Shown: positions 33,037 through 42,845, counted from the first letter of the stretch. The stretch: DNA of 64,000 bases from JBEKTW01 sp049515655 (GCA_049515655.1 JBEKTW010000020.1:7942-71941); one strand, 5' to 3'. Translations and numbers: made by a program. Notes: generated by a model not told the origin, from the letters alone.

Positions 33037-33052
33037 TCGGAGAGAACGAACA

Positions 33053-34426
33053 ATGAGAAAGAAAATACAGCCCTGCACACTTTTCATATTGAGCATCCTA
33101 CTCTGGTCGGTTATGTCCGCCCAGGAAAAGCTGGTGCTCACGATCGAGAAAAGCATCGAAATCGGGCTTGGGAACAGCAAATCGTTGCATTCCTCATTGA
33201 TGAAAGTCCAGGCCGCAGATTCGAAGTCCGGTGAAACACATACATCCCTCCTGCCGTCGTTGAAAGCGAGCGGTTCGTATAATCGGTTGAGCGATGTCCC
33301 CCCATTTGCCGCAGTTATTACCCCGAACGAGCTGGGACCCGGCTTCCCTCCCCAGCAGATAAACTGGACGCTCTCCCAGACGGTTCTGGACAATTACAAC
33401 CTCCGGCTTTCGCTGCAACAGCCGCTGTTTACCGGCTGGCGCCTCCACAGCAGTGCTCAGATAGCCGAGTATTCCGCCCAGGCCACGGAGCAGGACTACA
33501 ACAAGGACAAGGCCGAACTTGTCTACAACATAAAGAGCGCTTACTGGAATCTGTACAAGGCGAATGAATTCAAGAAAGTGATCGATGAAAACGTCGAACA
33601 GACGAGTGCGCATCTGAAGGATGTCGAAAATTTCTACGCCCAGGGTCTTGTAACTGAAAATGAAGTCTTGAGAGTCCAAGTGCAGCTTTCCAACGCCGAA
33701 GTTCTCCAGCTCGATGCCCAGAACAATGCCCAGCTGTCGATGCTCGCATTGAATAACACGATCGGCATCTCGCTGGGCACGACCATCGAGCTCGCCTCCC
33801 AAATTCAACTGCAGGAAAAAACGTACGGCGACCAGAACGCTCTCGTGGAAACAGCACTCGAGAATCGCCCGGAGGTCAGAGGAATGGACCTCCGCGTGAA
33901 GGCAAGTGAATCCAGCGTTTCCCTCGCGAGGTCCGGCTGGCTGCCGCAAATCTACCTTGCCGGCAACTATTATTACGCTCGCCCGAATTCTCGCATCTTC
34001 CCGACAGTCGATCAATTCCGGGACACCTGGGACATGGGGATCTCGGTCTCCATGGACATCTGGAACTGGGGAACAACCGTATATCAAACCAATCAGGCAC
34101 AAGCGCAGCTCGCGCAAGCGCAGGATGCCCTTGGACAACTCCGCGACGCCATCAACCTCGAGGTGACACAAGGTTGTTTCAACCTCTCTCAATCAAAAGC
34201 CAAACTTGCCGTCGCCGAGAAAGGCGTCCGTCAGGCCGAGGAGAACTATCGCGTCACCTACGAGAAATTCAAGTCCGGGTTGGCGCTAAACTCGGATCTT
34301 CTGGACGCAGAGGCTGCATTATTGCAGGCAAAATGGAATCGCATTCTGGCGACCGTCGACCGTGAGCTTGCGGACGCGCGACTCCAAAAAGCGATCGGCC
34401 AGGATTCATCAAGTATCACCAAGTAA
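33053..34426 (+). CDS. TolC-family outer-membrane efflux protein
   Basis: Outer-membrane channel of 457 residues with signal peptide (LFILSILLWSVMSA). Two internally similar halves form the alpha-helical barrel, recognisable by AKAELVYNIKSAYWNLYKANEF, YAQGLVTENEVLRVQVQLSNAE, SGWLPQIYLAGNY and LNLEVTQGCFNLSQSKAKLAV-like repeats. It is expected to form the trimeric exit duct of the tripartite pump encoded by the next two genes. Spacing of 16 bases to the SDR and about 55 to the fusion protein supports one operon. Confidence 0.92.
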   Translation: MRKKIQPCTLFILSILLWSVMSAQEKLVLTIEKSIEIGLGNSKSLHSSLMKVQAADSKSGETHTSLLPSLKASGSYNRLSDVPPFAAVITPNELGPGFPPQQINWTLSQTVLDNYNLRLSLQQPLFTGWRLHSSAQIAEYSAQATEQDYNKDKAELVYNIKSAYWNLYKANEFKKVIDENVEQTSAHLKDVENFYAQGLVTENEVLRVQVQLSNAEVLQLDAQNNAQLSMLALNNTIGISLGTTIELASQIQLQEKTYGDQNALVETALENRPEVRGMDLRVKASESSVSLARSGWLPQIYLAGNYYYARPNSRIFPTVDQFRDTWDMGISVSMDIWNWGTTVYQTNQAQAQLAQAQDALGQLRDAINLEVTQGCFNLSQSKAKLAVAEKGVRQAEENYRVTYEKFKSGLALNSDLLDAEAALLQAKWNRILATVDRELADARLQKAIGQDSSSITK

Positions 34427-34481
34427 CGTTCAGACAACAGGAAAACCAGATCATAGAACACGGCTCTTCAAAGGAACCAGT

Positions 34482-35531
34482 ATGAACAGAATAAAAATCA
34501 TCATAGCGACAATCGGCGCACTCGCCGTCATCATCGTTGTCTTGCTCTACAACAAATCACAAACCGAATCAAAATCCAAGACCGATATCCAGACATCAAT
34601 TCCGGTCAGCGTGACGACCGTCGGCAGGCAGAAAGTTTCCGACGTCCGTTCGCTCGTCGGAACGATCGCCGCGAATAATGATGTGGCGATCATTTCAGAA
34701 ACACAGGGCAAGGTCACGGCGGTAACGTCGGAGGTCGGCGACTACAAGCAAGCTGGTGCCGTCCTTATCCAGGTTGACGACGAGCTGAAAAAAGCAAATC
34801 TGGCGTCTGCCGAGGTCAGCTATGAAAAGGCGAAAAAGGATTTGGAGCGCTACGAGTCGCTTTACAAACAGAATTCCGCAACGGACCAGCAGCTCGAAGC
34901 GGCGCGCCTTGCCGCGAAGGCGGCCGAGGCGCAGTACGTCACTGCGCACCGGGAGTACTCGGATACTAAAATCACGACACCGATCTCGGGAATCGTCACT
35001 TCGCGGCTGGTGGACGTCGGAACGTACGTTCAGAAAGGAATCCCCGTCGCGAACGTCGTGGACATTTCCGTACTCAAGGTGAGAGTCAACGTGGCCGAAC
35101 ACGACGTCTTCAGAATGAAAGTCGGCGATAAGGTCGAGGTAACAACCGATGTGTATCCCGGCGTCAAGTTCCAGGGCAGAATTCGAACTATGAGCTCGAA
35201 GGCGGACGATGCGCACACCTATCCCATCGAAATAGTTCTCAACAATACGGGGGAACACCCTCTCAAGGCGGGGATGTTTGGTCAGGTCTCGTTTCTTTCC
35301 GGCTCGAACAACGACATGCTGACCATTCCCCGGGGGGCGCTGGTGGGAAGCATGAAGAACCCCCAGGTGTTTGTCGTTGAAGGCACGGTCGCGAGGCTGA
35401 GAGACATTTCCGTCAGTTCGGAATTCGGCACACAACTGGCCGTCCTCTCCGGCTTGAAGCAGGGAGAAATAGTTGTCCTGAGCGGACAGAACAATCTCAA
35501 AGACAGCATCGCAGTAACCATCATTAAGTGA
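34482..35531 (+). CDS. RND efflux periplasmic adaptor (membrane fusion protein)
   Basis: Periplasmic adaptor of 349 residues, anchored by an N-terminal helix (IIIATIGALAVIIVVLLY). HlyD/AcrA order: barrel-sandwich half VAIISETQGKVTAVTSEVGDYKQAG, a helical hairpin with ERYESLYKQNSATDQQLEAA, second half ITTPISGIVTSRLVDVGTYVQ, a beta-barrel domain and the C-terminal membrane-proximal domain VLSGQNNLKDS. It links the RND pump to the TolC-like channel. The start is chosen at ATG 34482, which has AAAGGA upstream and begins the anchor; the longer frame overlaps the TolC gene. Confidence 0.92.
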   Translation: MNRIKIIIATIGALAVIIVVLLYNKSQTESKSKTDIQTSIPVSVTTVGRQKVSDVRSLVGTIAANNDVAIISETQGKVTAVTSEVGDYKQAGAVLIQVDDELKKANLASAEVSYEKAKKDLERYESLYKQNSATDQQLEAARLAAKAAEAQYVTAHREYSDTKITTPISGIVTSRLVDVGTYVQKGIPVANVVDISVLKVRVNVAEHDVFRMKVGDKVEVTTDVYPGVKFQGRIRTMSSKADDAHTYPIEIVLNNTGEHPLKAGMFGQVSFLSGSNNDMLTIPRGALVGSMKNPQVFVVEGTVARLRDISVSSEFGTQLAVLSGLKQGEIVVLSGQNNLKDSIAVTIIK

Positions 35532-35586
35532 CCATGTTTCGCGGGGGAATCGACCTCGCCGAACATCGAATTGGAGAATACGCATT

Positions 35587-38500
35587 ATGACATTGACCGA
35601 GCTTTCTATCAAACGACCGACGTTGATTGTTGTCATCTTCGGGGTACTGGCAGTGGTAGGAATGTTTAGTTACTACCAGTTGAAGTACGAGCTGCTGCCG
35701 AAAATTACTCCACCGTACGTGACCATCGCCACCATCTATCCGGGCGCGTCTCCGAATGAAGTTGAAACTTCCATAACGAAACTCATTGAAGATGCAGTTT
35801 CCGGCGTCGATAAGATCTCGACCGTGTACTCGACGTCACAAGAAGGGTTGTCGTTCGTCACTATCGAATTTCAGATGAGCGCCGACATCAACGTCGCCTT
35901 GCAGGATGTGCAGAGGAAGGTCAACGAGATTGCTTCCCAACTTCCTACCGGGGCAAAGAACCCGAACATAACGAAATTCGCTCTCGACGAACTTCCCATC
36001 CTTCGCATCGGCGTGACGGCAAATATGCCATCCCGCGATTTTTATCAATTGATGAAGGACAGAATCGAACCGAGGCTCGCCAAGCTCGACGGCGTCGGGC
36101 AAATCACACTCGTCGGCGGCGACGAACGCGAAATCAAGGTGAACGTCGATCCGCAGAAGCTGCGTTCCTACGGCCTTTCACTTCTGCAGGTGACCGGGTT
36201 GATCAAATCATCAAATCTCGATTTCCCGACGGGTAAGGTCAAGGAAGGGAACGAGCAATACGTCGTACGGCTCGCGGGAAAATATAAGTCCATCGACGAT
36301 CTCCGTCAGCTCGTCATCGGTCAATCCAGGCAGGGCGGTGATATTAGACTCTCCGACGTCGCGGAGGTCGAGGACGGCCAGAAGGAATATTCTCGAATCA
36401 GCCGTGTCAACGGGAAAACCTCCGTCGGCGTCATCGTGCAGAAGCAGGGAGAAGCAAACGCCGTTGACCTGAGCAAACTGGTTCGTGCGGAGATAAAGAA
36501 GATCGAGGATGATTATGCGGATAAGAACCTGAAATTCGACATCGCCCAGGACAGTTCGACGTTCACCATCGATGCCGCGGACGCGGTCAAGCACGATCTT
36601 CTGCTGGCGGTCATCTTTGTCGCCATCGTGATGCTTGCTTTTCTTCATAGCATTCGCAATTCGGTCATCGTCATGATTGCTATTCCCTGTTCATTGGTCT
36701 CGACCTTCATCGCGGTGTACGCTTTCGGAATGTCGCTCAACCTGATGGTACTTTTGGGCTTCTCGCTCGTCATCGGTATTCTTGTAGATGATTCGATTGT
36801 CGTGCTCGAAAACATTTACCGGCATCTCGAGAAAGCAGACGAACGGAGAACCGCCGCGTTAAGGGGCCGGAATGAAATCGGGTTCGCGGCGCTTTCCATC
36901 ACACTCGTCGACGTTGTCGTCTTTGTCCCCCTGGCGCTCGTTTCGGGATTGATCGGGAATATCATGCGGGAATTCGCCCTTGTGGTCGTCTTCTCTACCC
37001 TCATGAGCCTCTTCGTCTCATTCACCGTTACGCCGCTCCTTGCTTCACGATTCGCGAAGCTCGAACGTCTGACGAAAGGTACACTTCTCGGAGCGTTCGC
37101 GGTCTGGTTTGAGAAACAATTTCACGCGCTCATGGCGCGCTATCTCCAGGTGCTGAAATGGAGTTTGCAGAATCGATGGAAAGTTGTCGTCAGCGCATTC
37201 GCCCTTTTTCTGGCAGCGCTGACTCTCGTTCCCCTTGGTTTCATTGGAACGGAGTTCATGACCCCCGCCGACCAGGGCGAATTCACGGTAACGATGGAGC
37301 TGCCCTCAGGCGTCACACTCGAACGGACAAACTTTGTTACCCATCAAGTTGAGCAATTCGTTTCCACGCTCCCGGAATTACAGAAAATGTTCGTCAACGT
37401 CGGCGTCTCGACTGAGGGACTCGTCGGACAATCCTCTAACTATATTTCAGAACTAAATATCACACTCGTTCCGAAGGAACAGCGAAAGCGGTCGACTGAC
37501 GATGTGGGGCTGGAAATCAAACACTGGGTTCAACAGATTCCTGGAGTAAAGGTCCGGGTGAGCCCCATCGGGTTGTTTGGAACAGCCAACCAATCCCCTA
37601 TTGCCATCGTTGTTGGCGGAACCGAGTACCAGGAAGTACGCCAGGCCGCCGAGAAAGTTGCTGATCTCGTCAAAACTATTCCGGGCACTGCCGACATTCG
37701 ATTGTCTTCCGAGGAAGGAAAACCCGAGGCGCGGATTGAGATTGACCGGGACAAAATGGCCGATCTGGGACTGACCCTGAGCGACGTCGGTGCGGGACTT
37801 CGCGTCGCGTTCAACGGGGATGACGACTCAAAGTTCCGCGAAGGTGCAAATGAATATCCCATCCGTGTGGTTCTCGACCAGTTCGACCGGTCGAGGCCGA
37901 GCGATATTGAAAACCTTGCGTTCGTCAATCGAAAAGGACAACTCATTGAACTGAAACAATTCGCTCATGTGGACCTCACAACGGGTCCCACAAAACTCGG
38001 GCGACAGGACCGCAATTATGCAGTCACGGTTTACTCGCAGGCGGTCGCCCGCCCGAGCGGCAACATCGTCGGAGATTTCAAGGTGGCGCTTGCAAAAGCG
38101 GGTCTTCCGCCCGGTATCAAGATAACCTACCTCGGCGACGAGAAGAACCGCTCCGAATCGTTCGCCAGCCTGTTACTCGCACTTGCCGCCGCCATTTTGT
38201 TCGTCTACATGATCATGGTCGCGCTGTACGATTCATATATTTATCCTTTCGTGGTTTTGTTTTCCATCCCCGTGGCGGTTATCGGAGCGTTCCTGGCCCT
38301 GGCGTTGACGGCGAAAGCGCTCAATATCTTCTCCATGCTTGGAATGATCATGCTGGTCGGTCTTGTCGGGAAGAACGCAATCCTGCTTGTTGACCGTACA
38401 AACCAGATGCGGAGGGAGCTCCACATGAGCACCCACGACGCGTTGATGGAAGCGGCACAAACCCGGTTCCGTCCCATTCTCATGACGACAGCCTCCATGA

Positions 38501-38772
38501 TTGTCGGTATGTCGCCGATCGCATTTGGCGTAAGCGCCGGATCCGAATGGAAATCCGGCCTTGCCTGGGCGCTCATCGGCGGACTCGCAAGCTCCCTGTT
38601 GTTGACGCTGGTTCTTGTTCCCGTTATTTATGTGAAGGTGGACCAGTGGCGGGTAACAGTTCCCGCATTGCTTGCCCGCCTCATTGCAAGACTGAAAGTC
38701 CGCCGGCCGGCCTCCGAGCCGCTCCCCGTGCCGGGCACGTCACAGGAAATTGGGTTGAGCAAAACCAGCTGA
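35587..38772 (+). CDS. RND multidrug efflux pump, AcrB/HAE1-like
   Basis: Inner-membrane proton-driven transporter of 1061 residues, normal for the family. It has the usual twofold structure: an N-terminal helix (RPTLIVVIFGVLAVVGMFSYY), a large periplasmic porter loop, six helices, then the same again. The essential proton-relay Asp pair is visible in VIGILVDDSIVVLENI, and GNAILLVDRTNQMR-like sequence (VGKNAILLVDRTN) marks the second half. The C-terminal 30 residues are cytoplasmic and basic. It works with the two preceding gene products as a tripartite pump; the substrate cannot be told from sequence. Confidence 0.95.
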   Translation: MTLTELSIKRPTLIVVIFGVLAVVGMFSYYQLKYELLPKITPPYVTIATIYPGASPNEVETSITKLIEDAVSGVDKISTVYSTSQEGLSFVTIEFQMSADINVALQDVQRKVNEIASQLPTGAKNPNITKFALDELPILRIGVTANMPSRDFYQLMKDRIEPRLAKLDGVGQITLVGGDEREIKVNVDPQKLRSYGLSLLQVTGLIKSSNLDFPTGKVKEGNEQYVVRLAGKYKSIDDLRQLVIGQSRQGGDIRLSDVAEVEDGQKEYSRISRVNGKTSVGVIVQKQGEANAVDLSKLVRAEIKKIEDDYADKNLKFDIAQDSSTFTIDAADAVKHDLLLAVIFVAIVMLAFLHSIRNSVIVMIAIPCSLVSTFIAVYAFGMSLNLMVLLGFSLVIGILVDDSIVVLENIYRHLEKADERRTAALRGRNEIGFAALSITLVDVVVFVPLALVSGLIGNIMREFALVVVFSTLMSLFVSFTVTPLLASRFAKLERLTKGTLLGAFAVWFEKQFHALMARYLQVLKWSLQNRWKVVVSAFALFLAALTLVPLGFIGTEFMTPADQGEFTVTMELPSGVTLERTNFVTHQVEQFVSTLPELQKMFVNVGVSTEGLVGQSSNYISELNITLVPKEQRKRSTDDVGLEIKHWVQQIPGVKVRVSPIGLFGTANQSPIAIVVGGTEYQEVRQAAEKVADLVKTIPGTADIRLSSEEGKPEARIEIDRDKMADLGLTLSDVGAGLRVAFNGDDDSKFREGANEYPIRVVLDQFDRSRPSDIENLAFVNRKGQLIELKQFAHVDLTTGPTKLGRQDRNYAVTVYSQAVARPSGNIVGDFKVALAKAGLPPGIKITYLGDEKNRSESFASLLLALAAAILFVYMIMVALYDSYIYPFVVLFSIPVAVIGAFLALALTAKALNIFSMLGMIMLVGLVGKNAILLVDRTNQMRRELHMSTHDALMEAAQTRFRPILMTTASMIVGMSPIAFGVSAGSEWKSGLAWALIGGLASSLLLTLVLVPVIYVKVDQWRVTVPALLARLIARLKVRRPASEPLPVPGTSQEIGLSKTS

Positions 38773-38777
38773 CCGGC

Positions 38778-39173
38778 ATGAATTTTCATCTAAAAGAATA
38801 TACAGCCACGACCGATGATATCACCGTGACGGTTAGTCCCGTGTATCTCGACGGACAATCGGATGTCATGGCCAGGAAATTTACTTTCGCCTATTTTATC
38901 CAAATCCGGAACCATGGGCCGAACCCGGTGCAACTTATTCGCCGCCACTGGTTCATTCATAATTCAGCGGGAGAGATCAAGGAAGTCGAAGGCGAGGGCG
39001 TTGTCGGCAAGAAACCCGTTATCCTCCCGGACCAGGTGCATGAGTACAACAGTTTTTGCGTTCTGGAAACATTTGAAGGGTTCATGGAAGGAACCTTTTT
39101 GATGCAACGGCCCAACGGCGAGCAATTCAAGGTGACGATTCCCCGTTTTGTCCTTCGGGCAAAGTCGAACTGA
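38778..39173 (+). CDS. apaG: ApaG domain protein
   Basis: ApaG of 131 residues, a fibronectin III-like beta sandwich. Diagnostic blocks: ITVTVSPVYLDGQS, FAYFIQIRNHGPNPVQLIRRHWFI, EVEGEGVVGKKPVILP, YNSFCVLETFEGFMEGTFLMQ. ApaG is linked to Co2+/Mg2+ resistance and Ap4A metabolism in enterobacteria, but its molecular role is unclear. The start lies 5 bases after the RND pump stop; a longer frame inside the pump gene is not real. The tight spacing suggests read-through from the efflux operon. Confidence 0.93.
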   Translation: MNFHLKEYTATTDDITVTVSPVYLDGQSDVMARKFTFAYFIQIRNHGPNPVQLIRRHWFIHNSAGEIKEVEGEGVVGKKPVILPDQVHEYNSFCVLETFEGFMEGTFLMQRPNGEQFKVTIPRFVLRAKSN

Positions 39174-39191
39174 GTACCGGGGAACTCTGCC

Positions 39192-39218
39192 GGGAAGAGT
39201 GTGTTTCTATCTCTTCCC
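39192..39218. terminator. Possible bidirectional terminator between apaG and fbp
   Basis: GGGAAGAG (39192-39199) pairs with CTCTTCCC (39211-39218) in the gap between two convergent genes, overlapping the fbp stop. There is no good T-run, so termination is uncertain. Confidence 0.35.
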
Positions 39219-40217
39219 TTGAAGAAACTCCTCGCACAGTCTTACATCCTCCTCGCTTCCCAGGAAAACGGGGGTGTGCTGATGAAGTGACGTCGGCTTG
39301 ACGTCAAGAATCCGCTGTTTCCCGTTGCTGGCCATTCCACCCGCCTGTTCAATAATGAAAGCAACAGGATTGCATTCGTACGCCAGCCGAAGCTTTCCTT
39401 CAGGATTTTGCTTATCGCCGGGGTATGCAAAAATTCCTCCGTACAGCAATGTCCGGTGGGCATCCCCAACCATCGTCCCGATGTAACGCAAGGAATATGG
39501 ACGCCCTGTCATCTTGTCCTGTTCCTTCAGATAATGCAGGTACCGCCTCATTCCGTCGTCCCAGTTGAAGACATTTCCCTCGTTCATGCTATAGATTCTC
39601 CCCTTCTTCGGGATCATGATAGATTCATGCGAAAGAAGAAACTCTCCGACCGTCGGGTCGAGCGTGAAACCGTGGACCCCGCGCCCGGTCGAATAAACAA
39701 ACACTGTACTGGAGCCATAAATGATGTACGCCGCGGCCACCTGTTTGCAGCCGGGTTGCAGACAATCTTCCTGTGTGCCTTTGCCGCCGGGCGATACCCG
39801 CCTGTAGACGCTGAAGATCGAACCGATCGTGATATTGGCGTCGATGTTGGAGGAACCGTCGAGAGGGTCGTACAGGAGCACATACTTGCCTTCGGGATAT
39901 TTGTCCGGAATGTGCAGGATATCTTCGTTTTCTTCCGACGCCATCACGCACAAGTGGCCGCCGTGATCCATGGCCTTATAGATCGTTTCATCGGCGAATT
40001 CGTCCAGTTTCTTAATCACGTCGCCGCTGACGTTCATCCGGTCGGTGGTCCCGAGAATGTTCACCAATCCTGCTTTGCTGACTTCCCTCCACACCAGCTT
40101 TGCCGCGAGTGACACGTCATGCAGGAGACCGGAAAAGGTTCCCGTCGCATTCGGGAACATTCGTTCCTGTTCGTTGATGAATCGTTCAAGAGTCATGAAT
40201 TTTCTTGTCGAGGACAT
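39207..40217 (-). CDS. fbp: Fructose-1,6-bisphosphatase class 1
   Basis: Gluconeogenic phosphatase of 336 residues that converts fructose 1,6-bisphosphate to fructose 6-phosphate in the cytoplasm. Metal and active-site motifs: MASEENED (about 92-99), YDPLDGSSNIDANITIGSIFSVYRR, and the substrate region YIGTMVGDAHRTLLYGGIFAYPGDK. The length is typical of class 1. ATG at 40196 is an alternative start seven residues in. Presence of this gene and the histidine pathway fits growth on amino acids with gluconeogenesis. Confidence 0.96.
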   Translation of the reverse strand: MSSTRKFMTLERFINEQERMFPNATGTFSGLLHDVSLAAKLVWREVSKAGLVNILGTTDRMNVSGDVIKKLDEFADETIYKAMDHGGHLCVMASEENEDILHIPDKYPEGKYVLLYDPLDGSSNIDANITIGSIFSVYRRVSPGGKGTQEDCLQPGCKQVAAAYIIYGSSTVFVYSTGRGVHGFTLDPTVGEFLLSHESIMIPKKGRIYSMNEGNVFNWDDGMRRYLHYLKEQDKMTGRPYSLRYIGTMVGDAHRTLLYGGIFAYPGDKQNPEGKLRLAYECNPVAFIIEQAGGMASNGKQRILDVKPTSLHQHTPVFLGSEEDVRLCEEFLQGKR

Positions 40218-40298
40218 TCGAACACCTTCATTGTTAGTGAACTGCGAACCTCTACCTGAAAAATGTACTAAAATGTGACTTGAGTTACAACAGATTTC

Positions 40299-40327
40299 TT
40301 GCGTTTTTTTATATTAGTGCCTATATT
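40299..40327 (+). promoter_or_regulatory. Promoter of the etfB-etfA operon
   Basis: TTGCGT (40299-40304), 17 bases, TATATT (40322-40327), that is TTG-N20-TATATTG, about 53 bases before the etfB ATG. Confidence 0.5.
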
Positions 40328-40379
40328 GACTGGTGAGTTCATTCAACATCGCACATCGTTCAAATCTTCTCGAATCAAG

Positions 40380-41126
40380 ATGAAATTTGTTGTCTGTATC
40401 AATCACGTTCCCGACACAGAGTCAAAGGTCAAGATCGGGTCCGACGGCAAGACCATCGACAAAGCGGGAGTGAATCATATCTTGAATCCCTACGATGAGT
40501 TCGCTATCGAAGCGGCGCTCCGGCTCAAGGAGAAGTTGGGCGGAGAAACGATCGCTCTGTCGCTCGGCGGTGACGCACATAAAGAGACCATCCGCAAAGC
40601 GCTGGCAATGGGCGTCGAAAAGGCCGTTCTGCTGAAGGATGACTCCGTCCGCGATTCTTATTCCGTGGCGTTTGCACTCGCGGAAGAACTCAAACGGTTA
40701 TTGCCCGACTGCATTTTCTTTGGAAAGCAATCCATCGATTACTACGATGAACAGATTCCCGGTCTCGTCGCGGAATTCTTGGGATTCCCGTCCGTGTCGG
40801 TAGCCGTAAAACTGGAGGTTGAGAACGGAAAGGTGGTCTGTGAACGCGAGATTGAAGGCGGCCACGAGGTCGTTGAGACAGAGCTGCCTGCCGTCATTTC
40901 AGCACAAAAAGGCCTAAATGAACCCCGGTATCCTTCTCTCAAAGGCATCATGTCTGCGAAGACGAAGCCGATCGAAGAACGCCAACCCGCTGTATGCCCG
41001 TCGAAGGTGGAAGTCGTGGCTATAAGCAAACCCCCGGGTAAGCAACCGGGCAAGATCATCGGTACAGATGTCGGCTCCGTTCCGGAACTTGTCCGCCTGC
41101 TCCATGAGGAAGCAAAGGTCATTTAG
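40380..41126 (+). CDS. etfB: Electron transfer flavoprotein, beta subunit
   Basis: ETF beta of 248 residues. It begins MKFVVCINHVPDTESKVKIG and has NPYDEFAIEAALRLKEK, ALAMGVEKAVLL, FFGKQSIDYYDEQIPGLVAEFLG (AMP-site region) and the ETF signature near AVISAQKGLNEPRYPSLKGIMSAKTKP. With the alpha subunit it carries electrons from acyl-CoA and other flavin dehydrogenases to ETF:quinone oxidoreductase or to a bifurcating partner. The start is placed where family similarity begins; the frame upstream to 40299 overlaps the promoter. Confidence 0.95.
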   Translation: MKFVVCINHVPDTESKVKIGSDGKTIDKAGVNHILNPYDEFAIEAALRLKEKLGGETIALSLGGDAHKETIRKALAMGVEKAVLLKDDSVRDSYSVAFALAEELKRLLPDCIFFGKQSIDYYDEQIPGLVAEFLGFPSVSVAVKLEVENGKVVCEREIEGGHEVVETELPAVISAQKGLNEPRYPSLKGIMSAKTKPIEERQPAVCPSKVEVVAISKPPGKQPGKIIGTDVGSVPELVRLLHEEAKVI

Positions 41127-41209
41127 AAGATAATGAGATTTTGAGATGATGAGATATTGAGACATGCCAGAACATTTTTGAATTTTTCATTTTGCATTTT
41201 TAATTGATT

Positions 41210-42184
41210 ATGAAGTTACTCGCTTTTGCGGAACAACGGGAAGGCAAGTTTAAGAAGTCGGCGTTTGAGGTGACCCAAGCGGCACGGCGCATGGCCGACC
41301 AACTTGGCGCAGAACTCGTCACTCTCGTCATCGGAAGCAAGATAGAAAATATCCTTCCCGAACTTAGCAGCTACGGCGCTGCAAAGGTTCTTCGCGTCGA
41401 TGACTCACGCCTGCAGTATTATTCCACCACGGCATATTCAAGAATTCTTGCCGAGGTTGTCAAGCGCGAGCAGGCCGCGGTCGTGTTCTTGCCCGCGAGC
41501 CAGATGGGAAAAGACCTGGCACCGCGCATTGCCGCGAAGCTCGAGGCCGGCATAGCGGCGGATTGCGTGGCCTTGAAAGTTGTGAACGGAGAGATCCTTG
41601 CAACGAGGCCTGTGTACGCCGGCAAGGCCCTGGTTGATGTGAAAGTCACTTCGGCGACGAAGATCTTCACGCTTCGACCGAACGTTTTCACGGCAAGCCC
41701 GACGAATGGCGCCAAGGTCGATGCGGAATCTTTTGCCATCGAGTTAACAGACGCCGATTTTGCCACACGGGGAGTCAGCGTAAAGGTCAGTGCCGGCCGA
41801 CCGGACGTAACGGAAGCGAGCATCATCGTCTCCGGCGGGCGCGGAATGAAGGGTCCCGAGCACTTCCGCCTTGTTGAGAGCCTTGCAGATACGATGGGTG
41901 CCGCTGTCGGTGCATCACGCGCGGTTGTCGACGCGGGCTGGCGCCCGCACGACGAACAGGTGGGGCAAACCGGCAAGACGGTTTCACCTTCGCTCTACAT
42001 CGCCTGCGGTATTTCGGGCGCCGTGCAGCACCTCGCGGGAATGTCGACCTCCAAGTGTATTGTCGCCATCAACAAGGACAAAGACGCCCCTATTTTTCAG
42101 ATTGCAGACTACGGTATTGTCGGTGACGTGTTTGAAATCCTCCCGGCATTGGCGGAAGAATTGAAAAAGACACTTGGAAAATAA
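41210..42184 (+). CDS. etfA: Electron transfer flavoprotein, alpha subunit
   Basis: ETF alpha of 324 residues. The N-terminal domain I starts MKLLAFAEQREGKFKKSAFE. The C-terminal FAD domain has the signature SGGRGMKGPEHFRLVESLADTMGAAVGASRAVVDAGW, then GQTGKTVSPSLYIACGISGAVQHLAGM and INKDKDAPIFQIADYGIVGD, the expected FAD-contact blocks. It forms a heterodimer with the etfB product 83 bases upstream. No Shine-Dalgarno is visible, which is common in this lineage; ATG 41210 is preferred to the TTG six bases earlier. Confidence 0.95.
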   Translation: MKLLAFAEQREGKFKKSAFEVTQAARRMADQLGAELVTLVIGSKIENILPELSSYGAAKVLRVDDSRLQYYSTTAYSRILAEVVKREQAAVVFLPASQMGKDLAPRIAAKLEAGIAADCVALKVVNGEILATRPVYAGKALVDVKVTSATKIFTLRPNVFTASPTNGAKVDAESFAIELTDADFATRGVSVKVSAGRPDVTEASIIVSGGRGMKGPEHFRLVESLADTMGAAVGASRAVVDAGWRPHDEQVGQTGKTVSPSLYIACGISGAVQHLAGMSTSKCIVAINKDKDAPIFQIADYGIVGDVFEILPALAEELKKTLGK

Positions 42185-42244
42185 GTTCGCAGGTGGTACA
42201 TTGTAGAAACAAGCAGTGGCATTGACTGTATCGAGATCTTGGTC

Positions 42245-42811
42245 GTGACTAAAATTCAGGTAGAAATATTGGGCTTATCCTCGAGTCCCGCCAGCGGCGG
42301 AGCATACGCGCTCATTCTCAAAGAGATGAATGGAGAGCGGCGGCTGCCAATCATCATCGGAGCGTTTGAAGCACAATCCATTGCGCTGGAAATGGAGGGC
42401 ATCAAGCCCCCCCGTCCACTCACCCACGATTTAATGAAAAATATCATCGATTCCATGGGCGTCGGGCTCTCTGAAATAGTCATCAACGAGCTTCGCGAAG
42501 GTACGTTCTACGCGAAAATCAGTCTCGACAGCGAGGAAATCGATTCACGGCCCAGCGATGCTATCGCGCTTGCCGTTCGATACGGCGTTCCGATCTTTGT
42601 GATGGAGAAGGTCATGGACGAAGCGGGATTTTATCCGGAGGAAGAGCAGGAACCTGCCAGCGGCACCGGCGGCGTCAAAAAAAGCAAAGAACAGAAGCTC
42701 ACCAAACTCGAAGCGCTTCGTGCTCAGCTCCAGGAATCCATCGAGCGCGAAGATTATGAAAAAGCTGCCCAGCTGCGTGACGATATCCGGAAACTCGAAG
42801 CTAAGTCTTAA
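42245..42811 (+). CDS. Bifunctional nuclease (BFN/DUF151) domain protein with UVR motif
   Basis: Protein of 188 residues. Residues 1-130 are a BFN domain: KIQVEILGLSSSPASGGAYALIL, RRLPIIIGAFEAQSIALEMEG, PRPLTHDLMKNII, SRPSDAIALAVRYGVPIFV. The C-terminus from about 150 is a UVR motif (RAQLQESIEREDYEKAAQLRDDIRKLE) like those in UvrB and ClpC. BFN proteins have been given DNase/RNase activity in plants; the bacterial role is unclear. The start is GTG 42245 or TTG 42239; both lie just before conserved sequence. Confidence 0.9.
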   Translation: MTKIQVEILGLSSSPASGGAYALILKEMNGERRLPIIIGAFEAQSIALEMEGIKPPRPLTHDLMKNIIDSMGVGLSEIVINELREGTFYAKISLDSEEIDSRPSDAIALAVRYGVPIFVMEKVMDEAGFYPEEEQEPASGTGGVKKSKEQKLTKLEALRAQLQESIEREDYEKAAQLRDDIRKLEAKS

Positions 42812-42845
42812 ACAAGATCCAACGAGGAGGCTCCCGAAAAGAGTC

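Noticed and set aside
33194..34192. 332-codon open frame opposite the TolC-like gene
   Set aside because: Antisense shadow of an efflux protein in a clear operon.
34695..35636. 313-codon open frame opposite the adaptor gene
   Set aside because: Antisense shadow without domain features.
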